Assembly: GCA_020634455.1 (NCBI GenBank)
Contig: JACKBQ010000002.1
Span: forward strand, 1,674,001-1,738,000
Direction of reading: 5' to 3'
From: Ardenticatenaceae bacterium
GTDB taxonomy: Bacteria > Chloroflexota > Anaerolineae > Promineifilales > Promineifilaceae
Length of the DNA: 64,000 bases
In this document: positions 1-8,013 of the stretch, in pieces
Layout: each line of letters opens with the position of its first letter
Position numbering within the stretch: the stretch's first letter is position 1
The notes under the pieces: generated by a model
The model's input: only the letters and a program-made list of their open reading frames with translations
The model's database searches: none
Told to the model about the DNA's origin: nothing
Program-made: the position numbers and the translations under genes

Positions 1-158
1 CACTGCACCACCAGCCAGACCGCCAGCAAGCCCAGCAACGACCCCAGCAAAAAGCGCCAGCGCCGTCGCAGGAATGGTTGATTGGGAACGGCCGTTTCCT
101 TAACCGACCCTTCCTCCGACCATCCCTCATCCTCATCTGTGCGCCACTCAAAAGACAT
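1..158 (-). CDS. N-terminal fragment of a membrane-anchored protein, paralogue of the next gene (runs off the window)
   Basis: An ATG at 156-158 on the minus strand opens a frame that stays open to the window edge (52 codons). It begins MSFEWRTDEDEGW, followed by a basic stretch and a hydrophobic run (WRFLLGSLLGLLAVWLVV), which is a likely signal anchor. The first residues and the underlying DNA closely match the start of the 841-aa gene just upstream (MSFEWQTDEEYEW), so the two are tandem duplicates in one orientation. The rest of the gene is outside the window and its function is unknown. Confidence 0.7.
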   Translation of the reverse strand, partial: MSFEWRTDEDEGWSEEGSVKETAVPNQPFLRRRWRFLLGSLLGLLAVWLVVQ

Positions 159-198
159 GTGACCCCTTTTTAATAATGAATTGTGAATAATGAATTGA

Positions 199-253
199 GA
201 ATGGTGAATGATGAAATCGCCATTAACCATCTACGATTAATTATTCACCATTC
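199..253. repeat. Inverted repeat at the end of the propeller-protein gene
   Basis: Arms GAATGGTGAAT (199-209) and ATTCACCATTC (243-253) flank and partly overlap the stop codon of the 841-aa gene. The left flank is a run of GTGAATAATGAAT-like words. The same wording recurs at 62171-62215 between nadE and the protease gene, so this is a small intergenic repeat family. It could form a hairpin in the minus-strand transcript. Confidence 0.55.
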
Positions 254-2762
254 CAATCCTATCCACCCAGGCCGCGTTTGTACAGGCCAGACCCTCAAAA
301 TTGAGCAATCTTTCATCCGTGGCAGCGTGCCACAGGCGCAGGTAGCCATTTTCTGGCAGCACCAGCCAGTCGCCGTCGGACGACCAATTAGCGTAAAAAT
401 GGCGGGGCAACGCGGTTGTGCCGTCCAGACGGGTTACCAAAAAGGCGGGATTGTCGGTTTCCAAGCCCAAAAGCACCAGAAATGTTTCTGCTTCGTTAGC
501 AAAAGTGATGAGGAGGGAACGGCCGTCCGGGGCAAACCGGTAGCCTAGCAAAGAGGATCCCTGTAAGTCTGGCAAGGGCAAATACCGCACAATCATCCCG
601 ATCTCCTGGTCAAACAAAAATAGGTGCTGGCTGCGCGTCACCTCTCTGGCCAGGATGAGAATCAATTGCGGATTACCGGGCAGCGGCTGAGCAAATTCCA
701 ACGTCAAGGTATCGAGCAAATCGGTATTTGGCATTAAATCTGGCAGCGACACGCTGGTCAGCAGCGTTTGCGGTCGGCTTAACGCCACATCGGTCACCAC
801 CAACTGCTGCAACCCATTCTGGAACTCGGTCAGGTAGCCAAACTCGAAATCATCCAGCCAAAACACCGATGCGCCAAACCCTGGTGAGTTAATGGCTGGC
901 GTCGTTGGCCCTTGGCGCAGCAGCATCATGCCGTTTTCCAGCCCCTCCGTCCACCACGGCCGTATCACCGACAGGCTGATGAGCTGCTCCCCGGACGGCG
1001 ACCAGGTGGGGTAGCCACCCACCGGAATGGCGTCACACGCTGCGCCCGACTGGCAGGCGGCCCAATCGGTCAGGGCGAAGAAGTTGCCGTTGGCGAAATC
1101 CTGTGTGACGGTCCAAAGCAGGTAACGGCCGTTTCCCACCACAACCGTCGGCACAGCAAAAGGTGGCCGGGACGTGACCCCCTGCACCGCTGACCAATCC
1201 ACATCCACCCGCTCCGTTCCGTTAAAAAGCAAATACGTCTCCGGCTGGTTGGTTGGACTTTCTCGCGCCACCACCGCCACGCCCCCCCCATCGGGCAAGC
1301 CAGTAAAAAACAGAGTTTCATCTGGCGCAATCGCCGCCTGCAATTCAGGCGTGGCCAATGTCTCATCAAAATAGTAAAGGCCCTGTTCTGCGCGTAACGG
1401 ATTCTGACAAAGCAGCAGCAAACCCGCCTCCGGCTCCGGCAGCACCTTGGGCGACGCCTGCCAGCGAGATACGTACTGCCGGAAGGCATCGGTGAGCAGC
1501 GCGTCGGTCCAGGGCGGGCCAAGCTGGTCGGTGAGCCAGTCGGCCAGGGTGTTGGGGGGAACGGCCGTAACCGAGCGCATCATCTGGCTGGGGGAGATAC
1601 GCACCGTCTGCCGCAGCCAATGCACCACCACGTATGGCCCAGGCGTTTGGGCAAATTCAGTGGGGTTTTCGGGGAATGGTGCTTGCCACGATTGGGCGAC
1701 GGTTTGCAGAGATAAATCGTTGGGCAAGGAAACGGCCGAATCCGCCAGCGGCCAACCCATCACCCCCAAATCGGCCAGCTGCGCCGTCAGCGCCGCCCGG
1801 TAGAAAGGCACGTTTTCGCAGCAATCCCAGCCCACCAAATCCGTCACCGCCACTGCCAGCATTTGGGCGGCGTAACCGCGAAAATAGGCGATGTAACCGC
1901 TGGCGTCCTGCGGCAGGCCGACCAACGTCGGCGTAGGCAGCACGATGGCCTCATCTCCCGTCCAAACGGCCCCAATTTCCCCCTGGTCGCGGGTGAAGGC
2001 GGCCAAAAATGTGGCCTCAAGCAAACTGTCTGGCTCGGTGGAAAAGATAAGGCGCACCTGGGCATCGGGCGGGCAATCGTAGCCAGTTGTGTTGCACAGG
2101 TAAACCAATTTTGCCTCCAAATCGGCCGCCAACCGCTGCACAATTTCCACATCCCGCGCTGGATAGGTTACGCGAAGTAACTGCCCGTTTACCGCCTGTG
2201 TCTCGCCCCAAAATTCTGGTTCCGGCGGGGCGTACAGCCAACGATCTGCGCCCAGGCGGTAGACTTCGGTGCGGGCAAGCTGTACGGTTTGCGTCACACC
2301 ATTGTCAATGGTCCAGGTGTAATTTTGCAGGGTGGTCAATTCCACAGAGGTAAAATCGAGCGAGAATGTTTGGCTGAGAACGGCTGTTTCCCCCACCCCC
2401 GGCTCCCACGCCAAGCCAAACCCAGAACGATCAAACAGCATCCCCGTGTGCAAAAGCGACCGCTGCGCCGCCACCCACTCTGGATCGCGACCCGACATCA
2501 GGCTGTTGAACAAATTTTCATCCTGGTTCTGCACGGCCTGCTGCCAGACGGCGTAGCTGGCCAGCAGCTCCGCCTCGGTTTCCTCGGTGGCGGCGTCAAT
2601 GCGTTGGTTGAGCTGGCGGTAGATGAGGAATACGGCCGTTGCCGCCAAAACTACCGCCACCAGCAGCAGCCACGGCCAGCGCCGTCGCCGCCGGGGCGGT
2701 TCCGGCTGGGGAGAGGTCTCGTCCCACTCGTATTCTTCATCCGTCTGCCACTCAAAAGACAT
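237..2762 (-). CDS. Membrane-anchored protein with C-terminal TolB-like propeller repeats, unknown function
   Basis: The 841-aa protein has an acidic cytoplasmic start, a cluster of Arg residues near 25-29 and one hydrophobic segment at about 30-47, so it is probably a type II anchored protein with a large external part. The middle part (about 60-480) is not recognised. The C-terminal third contains WSPSGEQL, FAPDGRSL and WSSDGDWLV motifs typical of PD40/TolB-type beta-propeller blades. The same strand carries a GT4 gene upstream and a tandem paralogue downstream. No catalytic motif was identified and no specific role is claimed. Confidence 0.7.
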   Translation of the reverse strand: MSFEWQTDEEYEWDETSPQPEPPRRRRRWPWLLLVAVVLAATAVFLIYRQLNQRIDAATEETEAELLASYAVWQQAVQNQDENLFNSLMSGRDPEWVAAQRSLLHTGMLFDRSGFGLAWEPGVGETAVLSQTFSLDFTSVELTTLQNYTWTIDNGVTQTVQLARTEVYRLGADRWLYAPPEPEFWGETQAVNGQLLRVTYPARDVEIVQRLAADLEAKLVYLCNTTGYDCPPDAQVRLIFSTEPDSLLEATFLAAFTRDQGEIGAVWTGDEAIVLPTPTLVGLPQDASGYIAYFRGYAAQMLAVAVTDLVGWDCCENVPFYRAALTAQLADLGVMGWPLADSAVSLPNDLSLQTVAQSWQAPFPENPTEFAQTPGPYVVVHWLRQTVRISPSQMMRSVTAVPPNTLADWLTDQLGPPWTDALLTDAFRQYVSRWQASPKVLPEPEAGLLLLCQNPLRAEQGLYYFDETLATPELQAAIAPDETLFFTGLPDGGGVAVVARESPTNQPETYLLFNGTERVDVDWSAVQGVTSRPPFAVPTVVVGNGRYLLWTVTQDFANGNFFALTDWAACQSGAACDAIPVGGYPTWSPSGEQLISLSVIRPWWTEGLENGMMLLRQGPTTPAINSPGFGASVFWLDDFEFGYLTEFQNGLQQLVVTDVALSRPQTLLTSVSLPDLMPNTDLLDTLTLEFAQPLPGNPQLILILAREVTRSQHLFLFDQEIGMIVRYLPLPDLQGSSLLGYRFAPDGRSLLITFANEAETFLVLLGLETDNPAFLVTRLDGTTALPRHFYANWSSDGDWLVLPENGYLRLWHAATDERLLNFEGLACTNAAWVDRIGMVNN

Positions 2763-2789
2763 AGATTCACCAGCTAAGTTTTATCCAAC

Positions 2790-2860
2790 GAGGAGTAAGC
2801 ATCCTCAGATGCGAACGGCAGTAGCAAAAACCGTTCCGCATCTGAGGATGCTCCACTCCT
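2790..2860. repeat. Long inverted repeat between the GT4 and propeller genes
   Basis: Near-perfect arms at 2790-2818 and 2831-2860 contain AGCATCCTCAGATGCG and CGCATCTGAGGATGCT and enclose a 12-nt A-rich loop. It fills most of the gap between two minus-strand genes. It lacks a T tract on the minus strand, so it is not a standard terminator. A processing/stability hairpin or a small palindromic repeat element is possible. Confidence 0.65.
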
Positions 2861-2862
2861 CC

Positions 2863-3969
2863 TTAATTTGAAAGTACGGCCGTATACACCCCCTGGATCT
2901 TCTCCACCATTTGCGCCAAAGTAAATTCGTGTCGCGCCCGATCCTGCCCCGCCTGCCCCATTTTTTGGCCCAGTTCCGGCTGCATCGACAATTCCGCAAT
3001 GACGGCGGCCAGGGCAACGGGCTGCTGCGGCGGCACCACCCGCCCTGTGACACCATCCTGCACCACAAACGAGGTGCCCGTGCCCAGTTCCGTTGTCAGA
3101 CAAGGCAGCCCGGCGGCCATTGCCTCTTGCAGCACCTTGCCAAACGCCTCGGCCCGGCTGTTGGCGGGCAGCACAAACAGATTGCCACTGGCGTAAAATT
3201 TGGGCAAATCATCATGGCTCAGGTGCCCCACAAACTGGATTTTATCCTGCAAACCTAAGCTGCAGCTGAGCTGTTCCCACTCTTCGCGCAGCGGCCCGTC
3301 GCCGCCAAACAGCAGCCGCACGGGCAAATCGGCGGGCAGCTGCGCCATCGCCCGAATCAAATCGTCGCCGCCTTTGTAATAGCGGTGTCGTCCCATGAAG
3401 AGGAGGGTGAAACGGCCGTCCCCCGCAAACAGCGGCTCCGCAACCGCAAATCGCTCAAAATCCACGGCAAAGGGGACGATGCTGCATTTTTGAGACAACG
3501 GCCGTAAATAAACCGAACTTTGCACGTAGTTGGGACTGGCCACCACAATGCCCGCCGCGTCCCGCAAAGCCCGGCGCAGCAGCGGATTGTACAGGCGCAA
3601 AATCGCCTGCTGCTTCACCACGTCGCTGTGGTAGGTGATGACGTACGGCCGTTGCCGCCGCAAAAACCATTGGCTCAGCTCCCCCAGCGGGTACGGGAAG
3701 TGCAGATGGGTCACATCGGGGCGCAGCCGGGCCAGCAAAAAGGGCAGCGTCAGGCTCAACGGCGTCGAGGCCACCGTCGCCAGCCGCCCCGCCCGGATGA
3801 CCTGCACGCCGTTGATGGTTTCGCGCGCAGCACACCCGCCCGGATTCGTCACCAGCACCGTCACCGCGTGTCCCAGCGCCGCCTCCGCTTCCGCCAAATC
3901 CTTGATATGGTTCTCAATGCCCCCCACCACCGGCCAATAATCTTTGTAAACATGCACAATGGATAACAT
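2863..3969 (-). CDS. Glycosyltransferase family 4 (GT-B fold)
   Basis: The 368-aa protein begins MLSIVHVYKDYWPVVGGIE, the typical GT4 opening with the Gly-Gly of the nucleotide-sugar enzyme N-lobe. The C-lobe shows LLFMGRHRYYKGGDDLI, then LFGGDGPLREEWE, and the EX7E-type region SRAEAFGKVLQEAMAAGLPC at about 265-284. It probably transfers a sugar from an NDP-sugar to a glycan or lipid acceptor. The acceptor cannot be inferred. It is divergent from murJ. A TATAAT box ends 6 nt before the ATG, so the mRNA may be leaderless. Confidence 0.88.
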   Translation of the reverse strand: MLSIVHVYKDYWPVVGGIENHIKDLAEAEAALGHAVTVLVTNPGGCAARETINGVQVIRAGRLATVASTPLSLTLPFLLARLRPDVTHLHFPYPLGELSQWFLRRQRPYVITYHSDVVKQQAILRLYNPLLRRALRDAAGIVVASPNYVQSSVYLRPLSQKCSIVPFAVDFERFAVAEPLFAGDGRFTLLFMGRHRYYKGGDDLIRAMAQLPADLPVRLLFGGDGPLREEWEQLSCSLGLQDKIQFVGHLSHDDLPKFYASGNLFVLPANSRAEAFGKVLQEAMAAGLPCLTTELGTGTSFVVQDGVTGRVVPPQQPVALAAVIAELSMQPELGQKMGQAGQDRARHEFTLAQMVEKIQGVYTAVLSN

Positions 3970-3975
3970 GCGTGC

Positions 3976-3981
3976 ATTATA
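3976..3981 (-). promoter_or_regulatory. -10 box of the GT4 gene, leaderless spacing
   Basis: A perfect TATAAT lies at 3981-3976 on the minus strand, and exactly six bases separate it from the ATG at 3969. Transcription starting 6-7 nt after the -10 box would begin at the start codon. The -35 (TGATTA-like, 3999-4004) is weak. Confidence 0.55.
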
Positions 3982-3989
3982 CCGCGATC

Positions 3990-4072
3990 CGTAATCGGTA
4001 ATCAGTTATCCGTAATCGGTAATCTGATCACCGTTCACCGTTCACCGATTACCGTTCACCGTTCACCGTACG
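3990..4072. repeat. Short degenerate repeats (CGTAATCGGTAATC / CCGTTCACCGTTCACCG)
   Basis: The divergent intergenic region contains two copies of CGTAATCGGTAATC (about 3990-4024) and several CCGTTCACC units (4029-4069). CGGTAATC pairs with GATTACCG across the block. It sits between the two divergent promoters. No operator can be assigned. Confidence 0.5.
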
Positions 4073-4104
4073 CGAAGCGGTCGCGCAGCGACATTACCGA
4101 CAAA

Positions 4105-4133
4105 TTGGCACACCAAACTTGAAAAGATACAAT
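4105..4133 (+). promoter_or_regulatory. Sigma-70-type promoter of murJ, leaderless spacing
   Basis: TTGGCA (4105-4110), a 17-nt spacer and TACAAT (4128-4133) form a good promoter. The -10 box ends 6 nt before the ATG at 4140, which predicts a transcript that starts at or next to the start codon. Confidence 0.6.
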
Positions 4134-4139
4134 CCGCGC

Positions 4140-5657
4140 ATGAATCGCGCCCGGCATTTGTTACGCTCTTCCGTTTTTGTCATCCTCTTTTTGGGATTGG
4201 GCAAGGTGACGGGCCTCATTCGCCTGCGGCTGGTAGCCGCTACTTTCGGCACCTCGCCAGATTATGACGCTTTTACCGCTGCCAACCAGTTGCCAGAGCT
4301 ATTTTTTGTGCTGATTGCCGGTGGTTCGCTGGCGGCGGCGTTCATCCCCGTTTACTCAAATTATTTGAACAACGAATCGAGGAAAACGGCCGTTTCCCTC
4401 GGCAACACCATCCTCACCCTGGTCATTTTGCTGCTGGGTGTGGTTTCGGCCGTGGGCGCACTCATCGCCCCCTGGCTCACGCGGGTGTTGCTGGTGCCAG
4501 ATTTCACGCCCGAACTCCAGCAGCTCACCGCCGACATCATGCGTGTCATCCTCATCCAGACCACTATTTTTGGCATCAGTGGCGTGCTCAGCAGCATGTT
4601 GAACGCCCACCAGCATTTTGCCCTGCCTGCGCTGGCTCCCCTGGCGCTGGACATCGGCTACGTGGTGGGGCTGTACCTGTTTGTGCCGCAACTGGGCATT
4701 GTGGGGCTGGCCTGGGGCACGGTGGTGGGCGGCGTGCTGCACATCCTCATTCAGGTGCCTGCGCTCATCCAGTTCCGCATTGGCTACCGCCCGGCGCTGG
4801 CGTGGCAGCTCAGCGGCGTGGGCGAAATTGTGCGGCTGATGGGGCCGCGCATCGTTACCCTGGGCACCGTGCAGCTGGCGGATTTGTTCATCATCCGGCT
4901 TACCTCTGGCCTACCAGAAGGCAGCACCTCTGGCTACTTTTACGGCTATGCCCTCATGCAACTGCCGGAAACGCTGTTTGGCACGGCCATCGCGCTGGTC
5001 ATTTTCCCCACGCTGGCGGAGTTGTTTAATTCTGGACAGGTGAAAGAGATGCGGGAAACGGCCGTAAACGCCCTCAGCATCATATGGACCCTCACCATTC
5101 CCGCCGCCGCTCTCATGGTGCTGCTGGGTGAGCCGGCCATCCAGTTTTTACTCGAAGGCGAGGTGTTCGATGCGGATTCAACCCGGCTGGTGTACAGCGT
5201 GCTGCTCGCCTTCAGCGTGCGTTTGGTAACCGAAGCGACGCTGGAGATTGTGGCCCGCCTTTTTTACGCCCAGCACAACACCCGCACCCCGATGTTTGCC
5301 TATCTTGGCTGGCTAGTGGTGAATGTAGCTCTGGCCTACGCGTTGGTCGGCAGCCTGGGCGTGGTAGGCCTGGCGCTGGCCAGCACGGTGGCCTTCACGC
5401 TGCTGTCGGCTGTGCTGTTCTGGCTCAACAAGCTGGAGCTGCGCCCCCTGCTGCCGGTGGTGGGGCGGGCTGTGGCGGGAACGGCCGTTTTAAGCGGAGT
5501 TATTTTGGGGATACGGCCGTTTATCAACTCCACCCCACTCTTCTTGCTTGTTGCTGGCAGCGTCGGCACTTTTAGCTACATTGCCCTCAATCTTCTGCTC
5601 GGCGGCAAAGAACTACCCACCTTGCTCCGTCTCATCCGCAAACAGCCCACCGAATAA
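4140..5657 (+). CDS. murJ: Lipid II flippase MurJ (MviN family)
   Basis: The 505-aa polytopic protein of the MOP superfamily has about 14 hydrophobic segments. It starts MNRARHLLRSSVFVILF and carries the family N-terminal pattern GKVTGLIRLRLVAATFG and LIAGGSLAAAFIPV. MurJ flips lipid II across the cytoplasmic membrane for peptidoglycan synthesis. Length fits the family. A TTG seven codons upstream would extend the frame, but the promoter overlaps that extension, so the ATG at 4140 is preferred. It is divergent from the GT4 gene and followed by recA with its own promoter. Another MOP-type flippase role is less likely. Confidence 0.88.
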   Translation: MNRARHLLRSSVFVILFLGLGKVTGLIRLRLVAATFGTSPDYDAFTAANQLPELFFVLIAGGSLAAAFIPVYSNYLNNESRKTAVSLGNTILTLVILLLGVVSAVGALIAPWLTRVLLVPDFTPELQQLTADIMRVILIQTTIFGISGVLSSMLNAHQHFALPALAPLALDIGYVVGLYLFVPQLGIVGLAWGTVVGGVLHILIQVPALIQFRIGYRPALAWQLSGVGEIVRLMGPRIVTLGTVQLADLFIIRLTSGLPEGSTSGYFYGYALMQLPETLFGTAIALVIFPTLAELFNSGQVKEMRETAVNALSIIWTLTIPAAALMVLLGEPAIQFLLEGEVFDADSTRLVYSVLLAFSVRLVTEATLEIVARLFYAQHNTRTPMFAYLGWLVVNVALAYALVGSLGVVGLALASTVAFTLLSAVLFWLNKLELRPLLPVVGRAVAGTAVLSGVILGIRPFINSTPLFLLVAGSVGTFSYIALNLLLGGKELPTLLRLIRKQPTE

Positions 5658-5694
5658 TTCAGTTGCCCGTCATCATCTCTATTCAAAAATAACA

Positions 5695-5712
5695 TTTGAA
5701 CATGCGTTCAAA
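5695..5712. promoter_or_regulatory. LexA (SOS) box upstream of recA
   Basis: The site TTTGAAC-ATGC-GTTCAAA has 7-bp palindromic arms and contains GAAC-N4-GTTC, the core of the Bacillus-type (Cheo) LexA box. It lies 16 bp upstream of the recA -35 box. A second palindrome, GAACGTTC (5739-5746), lies in the promoter spacer. Together they point to LexA control of recA. Confidence 0.75.
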
Positions 5713-5727
5713 AGGTAAAGCTCAATC

Positions 5728-5756
5728 TTGACATCTTAGAACGTTCGTGCTAAACT
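5728..5756 (+). promoter_or_regulatory. recA promoter
   Basis: TTGACA (5728-5733), a 17-nt spacer and TAAACT (5751-5756) give a near-consensus housekeeping promoter. The predicted start is near 5763, which leaves about a 100-nt leader before recA. Confidence 0.75.
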
Positions 5757-5860
5757 CCCAAACGTTACACCCCATATTTAAGCAATCAATGCAGTAATAT
5801 TTTGGCCAGCCTCATACTGGACATCTTTTGGTCTGCGTTGTTAACATAAGGAGCGTTCTC

Positions 5861-6928
5861 ATGGCAAAAAAATCAGCAAGCAGCGACGGTCGCGATAGCA
5901 CCCTGGAAAAAACACTTGATTCTCTCACCAAACGGTTCGGCGAAGGCACTATTATGCGCTTGGGTGAAGCCCACAATTTACAAGTAGAAACCATCCCCAC
6001 CGGCTCCCTGTCACTCGACATTGCCTTGGGTGTTGGCGGCTTACCGCGAGGTCGAGTCATCGAAATTTATGGACCAGAATCATCCGGCAAAACCACCTTG
6101 TGCCAGCACGTCATCGCAGAGGCTCAGCAGCGCGGCGGCATCTGCGCCTTCGTAGACATGGAACACGCGCTAGACCCCAATTACGCCGCGAAAATTGGGG
6201 TCAACATTGATGATCTGTACGTATCCCAACCGGATACCGGCGAGCAAGCCTTGGAAATTGCCGAAGCCCTCATTCGCTCCGGCACGATGGACGTTGTCGT
6301 CGTAGACTCCGTTGCGGCTCTGGTGCCTCGCGCGGAAATTGAAGGGGAAATGGGCGACTCCCACGTGGGTTTGCAGGCTCGGCTAATGTCGCAAGCGTTG
6401 CGTAAATTGTCCGGCGTTATCAAACAAACAAATACCATTGTCATCTTCACCAACCAGCTGCGATCTAAAATTGGCGTTATGTTTGGCAACCCGGAAACTA
6501 CCAGCGGTGGTAATGCGCTTAAGTTTTATGCATCTGTACGCTTAGACATCCGCCGCATCCAAGCCATCAAAGCAGGCAGCGATGTCATCGGTAATCGAAC
6601 TCGTGTAAAAGTAAAGAAAAACAAGGTAGCAGCTCCTTTTACCGAATGTGAGTTTGACATCATGTACAATGAAGGTATCTCTTTAACAGGTGATGTTCTA
6701 GATTTAGCTGTTGAACACAACATTGTGGATAAACGAGGCGCTTATTTCCGCTACGGTGAAACTTTATTGGGTCAAGGGCGCGAAAATGCCAAAGTGTTCC
6801 TGGCTGAAAATCCCGAAATTCTAGATGAGCTAGAATTCCTCATCCGACGCGAAGCAGGATTGCCCACAACAGAATTTGAAGGTGATATACCTCAAAATGG
6901 TGCTGTTACAGAAGATGCTGTGTTTTAA
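5861..6928 (+). CDS. recA: Recombinase RecA
   Basis: The 355-aa RecA forms ATP-dependent filaments on single-stranded DNA for strand exchange and triggers LexA self-cleavage. Walker A GPESSGKTT is at 71-79. The Walker B region MDVVVVDSVAALVP, the loop motif QALRKLSGVIKQTNT and the NQLRSKIGVMFGNPET region are all present. The start is set at 5861 because AAGGAG lies at 5848-5853 and the protein then begins MAKKSASS; an upstream ATG at 5828 has no support. It is monocistronic, with an SOS box upstream and a terminator downstream. It has no ACGGCCGT sites, unlike most neighbours. Confidence 0.98.
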   Translation: MAKKSASSDGRDSTLEKTLDSLTKRFGEGTIMRLGEAHNLQVETIPTGSLSLDIALGVGGLPRGRVIEIYGPESSGKTTLCQHVIAEAQQRGGICAFVDMEHALDPNYAAKIGVNIDDLYVSQPDTGEQALEIAEALIRSGTMDVVVVDSVAALVPRAEIEGEMGDSHVGLQARLMSQALRKLSGVIKQTNTIVIFTNQLRSKIGVMFGNPETTSGGNALKFYASVRLDIRRIQAIKAGSDVIGNRTRVKVKKNKVAAPFTECEFDIMYNEGISLTGDVLDLAVEHNIVDKRGAYFRYGETLLGQGRENAKVFLAENPEILDELEFLIRREAGLPTTEFEGDIPQNGAVTEDAVF

Positions 6929-6969
6929 CATTGGTTCTAATTGAAAGTCAAAATCAAACATAGTTTGCC

Positions 6970-7008
6970 AAAAAAAGCTCTGATGGCCTGGTACATCAGG
7001 GCTTTTTT
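6970..7008 (+). terminator. Rho-independent terminator of recA
   Basis: GCTCTGATG pairs with CATCAGGGC across an 8-nt loop (one G-U pair). It is preceded by an A run and followed by TTTTTT. Confidence 0.9.
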
Positions 7009-7025
7009 ATCCCGGTTCTTTCTTT

Positions 7026-7053
7026 TTGACATGGCATAGAGGCTTGCTATAAT
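7026..7053 (+). promoter_or_regulatory. Promoter of the S1-domain gene
   Basis: TTGACA (7026-7031), a 16-nt spacer and TATAAT (7048-7053) are consensus. The predicted leader is about 125 nt; no riboswitch was recognised in it. Confidence 0.8.
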
Positions 7054-7184
7054 TAGCAGCGACTCAATTTTGGGCATAACTCTACAAAATTTGCTGTGTT
7101 TTGTCCCCAACGACCTACGAAAATTTAACATTAAAAAACGCAGGATCGGCTACTATGCCTTTCTTTGTGTAGGAGAATCTTGTC

Positions 7185-7964
7185 ATGAGTGAAGAAACGA
7201 CTGAAACAATGGAGTCCGCTGCTCCAGAGGTCACCCCAACCAGCATCAACGATCTCAAACCCAAAATGCAACTAAAAGGTACCGTAAATCGGTTGGAGTT
7301 ATATGGTGCTTTTATTGATCTGGGCATTGGTACAAATGCGCTGATTCATATTTCCCAACTGGGTAAAGAGCATGTCAACCGCGTAGCCGATGTGCTAAAT
7401 GTGGGCGACGAAGTATCTGTCTGGGTAGACAAAGTAGACCCGCAACGTGAACAAATCATGGTAACCATGATTGCGCCCCTGGATGTTGAATGGAATGAAC
7501 TGGATAAAGGGCAGGTTTACGCTGGTTCTGTGAAACGTCTGGAAAACTTTGGTGCGTTTATTGACATTGGCGCGGAACGTGAAGGGCTGGTACACATCAG
7601 CGAGCTGAGTCACAATTATGTCAAGCACCCATCTGAGGTATTGACGGTTGGCGATGAGGTACAAGTGCAGGTGTTGGGCTTTAGCAAGCGCAAACGGCGA
7701 ATTGACTTAAGCATTAAGAACTTGCTAGAAAAACCAGAATCGGCCGTTAATGAAGCCTCCCCGGCAGAAGTTTACGAATTCGAAGAAGAAATTGAAGAAG
7801 AGATGCCAACTGCGATGGAGTTTGCTTTGCGTCAGGCAATGGGTGAAGATATGCCCGTGCGCATCAAAAAACAAGGTGGAAAAAAGCGACGTAAACAATC
7901 CAAAAATCGCAACCAGCAAGAGGACATCCTCAGCCGCACACTTCAAGTGCAGCACAATGGTTAA
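7185..7964 (+). CDS. Two-domain S1 RNA-binding protein (ribosomal protein S1-like)
   Basis: The 259-aa protein carries two S1 OB-fold repeats, about 24-100 (VNRLELYGAFIDLG ... LIHISQLG) and 107-182 (VKRLENFGAFIDIG ... LVHISELS). A basic, Gln/Lys-rich tail follows. Such proteins bind RNA and can act in translation initiation or RNA metabolism. Full-length bacterial S1 has four to six repeats, so this is a short version. AGGAG precedes the ATG. A strong own promoter and terminator make it monocistronic. Confidence 0.88.
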   Translation: MSEETTETMESAAPEVTPTSINDLKPKMQLKGTVNRLELYGAFIDLGIGTNALIHISQLGKEHVNRVADVLNVGDEVSVWVDKVDPQREQIMVTMIAPLDVEWNELDKGQVYAGSVKRLENFGAFIDIGAEREGLVHISELSHNYVKHPSEVLTVGDEVQVQVLGFSKRKRRIDLSIKNLLEKPESAVNEASPAEVYEFEEEIEEEMPTAMEFALRQAMGEDMPVRIKKQGGKKRRKQSKNRNQQEDILSRTLQVQHNG

Positions 7965-7972
7965 TGAAACAA

Positions 7973-8002
7973 AAAGCCCCGGTAATCGGGGCTTTATTTT
8001 TT
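7973..8002. terminator. Bidirectional terminator between the S1 gene and moeA
   Basis: AAAGCCCCG and CGGGGCTTT pair around GTAAT. A T-rich tract (TTTATTTTTT) follows on the plus strand and an A run before the stem supplies T residues on the minus strand. It serves both convergent genes. Confidence 0.9.
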
Positions 8003-8013
8003 ATTTACGCCGA

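Noticed and set aside
2790..2860. Rho-independent terminator in the GT4/propeller gap
   Set aside because: The hairpin is long and strong, but no T tract follows it on the minus strand.
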